NCBI RefSeq assembly: GCF_019649055.1
Contig: NW_026570231.1
Span: 372,001-436,000 of the forward strand
DNA: 64,000 nucleotides
Direction: 5' to 3'
From: Paramacrobiotus metropolitanus
Taxonomy: Eukaryota > Tardigrada > Eutardigrada > Parachela > Macrobiotidae
The notes beneath the pieces are model-generated. The model did no database searches. It was not told the DNA's origin and saw only the letters and a list, made by a program, of their open reading frames with translations. The position numbers and the translations under genes were made by a program. Each line of letters opens with the position of its first letter. Position 1 is the first letter of the stretch. This document shows positions 62,248 to 64,000 of this stretch, piece by piece.

Positions 62248-63943
62248 ATGGCTCGCTCGCGGTTTTCCCATGAAGAAGTGGTCAGGGAACGGGTGGATGT
62301 CCGTGTCAATGATGAGGGACATGGCACACGTGGACCCGACAGCAGCTTCTATAAACGTCTGGTCTGGTGGTGCGCCACATACATTTTCTTGGCCCTGTTG
62401 GCGCTGATTCTCATTGTGGCCTGGTGTATCCGCTCCAACATGGGATATGCATGGAAGGACTTCGCCCATATGACCGGCTCCATCAACTACCATGGAACAT
62501 TCATGATTGTCGCCTTTGTTACGCTGAACGGCATTGGTACGTGCAAAATATAACGAACTGACCTTTTTTCCAGAGCTGGATGATGTGTGTTATAACATCG
62601 ATACTGTGTGTCTTGCAGCCGATGTGCTGTATCGAATGTGCCGCAATAGCAACAGGTTGTCGGTGAAGATTGCCCACGCTACCATCCAGACATTCGGTTT
62701 CTGCTTCATTGTCACCGCTCTGTGTGCTGTCTTCTGGTGGCACGACGCCAGGAATCGCCCGAATCTCCAGTCCACTCACAGCTGGATTGGTTTGCTGATC
62801 GTCCTGCTGTATGCGTTGCAGGTAAATGGTTACTGATTTCTACTACTGCAACACTATCTCTAGATGTTACGGCGAACCCCAAAACTTTTTGTTGTTGAAA
62901 AATTAATTCCAAAGACTTTTTAATTACTCAAGTTAAAAATTCTTATTTGTCTTCTGAACGTTTTAATAATTTTAGTGGGTTGTCGGCTTCTTCGGCCTTC
63001 TCTTCCCCGGCTTCCGCGCTCCTCTGCGTGCAAGTTACTTGCCTTATCACAAATTTACCGGTCGCAGCATCTTCTTGTTGGCGATGGCCAATACTTTAAT
63101 TGGTCTGAACAAGGTCAGCGCCGGGTCGAGTTTGATTAACTGTTTAGCACTGATCATCATCCTGTACACCATTAATGGCGGCTACCTGTTGGGACGAGAC
63201 GATTACGATATCAACTACGGAGCGCCACCGGGCTACAATGAGGACGAAGTGCGACGCTCATCCGGCGGAAGCCGACACAGTGGCGGACATGTCGTGACCA
63301 GCCCGGACGAAGCTAGTAAGTACTCTAGGTTCCAGAATTAGTTTAAGTTAATTAAATATATACAGACGCGTTGCAAAAAAGGTTGGCTGTTGTTATATAT
63401 TATTTAATGCTGGCGTTAAATCTGCAGGCAATATGTACATCAATATTGCAGGAACGCAAGGCACCGGTCACTATCAGGCCATGGCAGAGGATCCAGCCAT
63501 TAAAGTAAGCACGACTTTTTTAGTACAGTGATACTGGCATCAAACACTACCTGCATAATTGACATAAAAAAGAATTCAAATTTAAACGGAGTGAATACGG
63601 AACACGTAGTATCTTTTGGGTATGCGCGCTGCTGTTCATTGTATCGCATTTTTACGAATAAACTGCACGGAATTCTAAACCAATGCAGCATATGCATAAG
63701 TTACCGTACTGTGACCTTTACTGGCCGAAATTAGAGTAGAAAGATGAAATGCGTTATCTATATAAAACCGTTTCTTTTCTGATCGAGAATTGCTTTTCGG
63801 CTTTTTGTGAAAACGTTTTGCTGTTACAGGAAGCTATGGCTGTAGGCCGGGACACCTTCAGCAAATTCCATGATCGTTTGGAGCGCAAGAAAAATCTTGA
63901 TTTGGATGAAGTTGTACACACCAAAACAGTGGTTACAGAGTAG
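62248..63943 (+). CDS. Cytochrome b561 family protein B with long C-terminal tail, 340 aa, five exons
   Basis: Exons: 62248-62536, 62619-62821, 62976-63315, 63428-63504, 63830-63943, all GT-AG and in phase. Six hydrophobic helices match paralogue A in order and spacing (ATYIFLALLALILIVAWCI, GLLIVLLYALQWVVGFFGLL). The haem histidines are H82 (INYHGT), H116 (KIAHAT), H150 (STHSW) and H189 (YHKFTG), so it should bind two haems and carry electrons across a membrane. Unlike A, it has a tail of about 100 residues after the last helix, Gly/Ser/His-rich (SSGGSRHSGGHVV) then charged and helical (FHDRLERKKNLDLDE). The tail is coded by two extra exons and is probably cytosolic. The shared exon boundary just before WVxGFFGLL supports tandem duplication. 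Confidence 0.92.
62857..62908. repeat. Right arm of the inverted repeat pair, in CYB561-B intron 2
   Basis: Starts ATCTCTAGATGTTACGGC and continues as the reverse complement of 61932-61983. It lies wholly inside the intron between exons 2 and 3. Weaker similarity extends about 15 bases further out. Confidence 0.85.
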
Positions 63944-64000
63944 AAATTTGTTTGAGAGTTCAACCATGGGTTTGTTAACAGTTTTTCGGGTAGCATGGTT

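Noticed and set aside
1-64000. CRISPR arrays, bacterial operons, ribosome binding sites
   Set aside because: None seen; the window is intron-bearing animal DNA.

Overview
This is eukaryotic, animal-type nuclear DNA: AT-rich, with multi-exon genes carrying GT-AG introns on both strands and no operons. The gene content is ecdysozoan. It includes a pigment-dispersing factor (PDF) precursor and a CHH/ITP-family neuropeptide precursor, next to general metazoan genes (FBXW7, FOXN1/4, SRSF3, THOC7, cytochrome b561). A tardigrade or similar small-genome panarthropod fits best, but the sequence alone does not fix the species.

Layout. 0.7-1.9 kb: tail of a plus-strand gene of unknown identity. 3.6-13.5 kb (minus): a nine-exon gene for a 1128-residue protein with two Ig domains and coiled coils. 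13.5-18.9 kb: no gene seen. 18.9-20.7 kb (minus): five exons for a 262-residue protein whose C-terminal half looks like a beta-trefoil. 20.7-25.1 kb: intergenic, with retroelement debris. 25.1-27.7 kb (minus): six-exon FOXN1/4-type forkhead factor. 27.7-35.5 kb: long intergenic stretch with a young inverted-repeat DNA transposon and a 142-bp MITE. 35.5-37.2 kb (plus): SAM-dependent methyltransferase. 41.7-42.9 kb (plus): CHH/ITP-type neuropeptide. 44.0-47.2 kb (minus): FBXW7. 48.4-49.0 kb (plus): SRSF3-like SR protein. 51.0-52.1 kb (minus): THOC7-like. 52.3-53.6 kb: two decayed retroelement copies. 55.1-56.6 kb (minus): PDF precursor with a TATA promoter. 59.5-60.9 and 62.2-63.9 kb (plus): tandem cytochrome b561 paralogues.

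How the genes relate. Most look like independent housekeeping or developmental genes. Three sets are notable. SRSF3 and THOC7 (splicing and mRNA export) are convergent neighbours. The two CYB561 genes are a tandem duplication. The PDF and CHH/ITP precursors lie about 12 kb apart on opposite strands; in insects these two peptides are clock-neuron signals.

The gene models were built by hand from open frames joined at GT-AG sites with matching phases. The eight multi-exon models closed in frame. UTR boundaries and some start codons are inferred. The PDF model is the most important, because its coding exons are too short for simple ORF detection.
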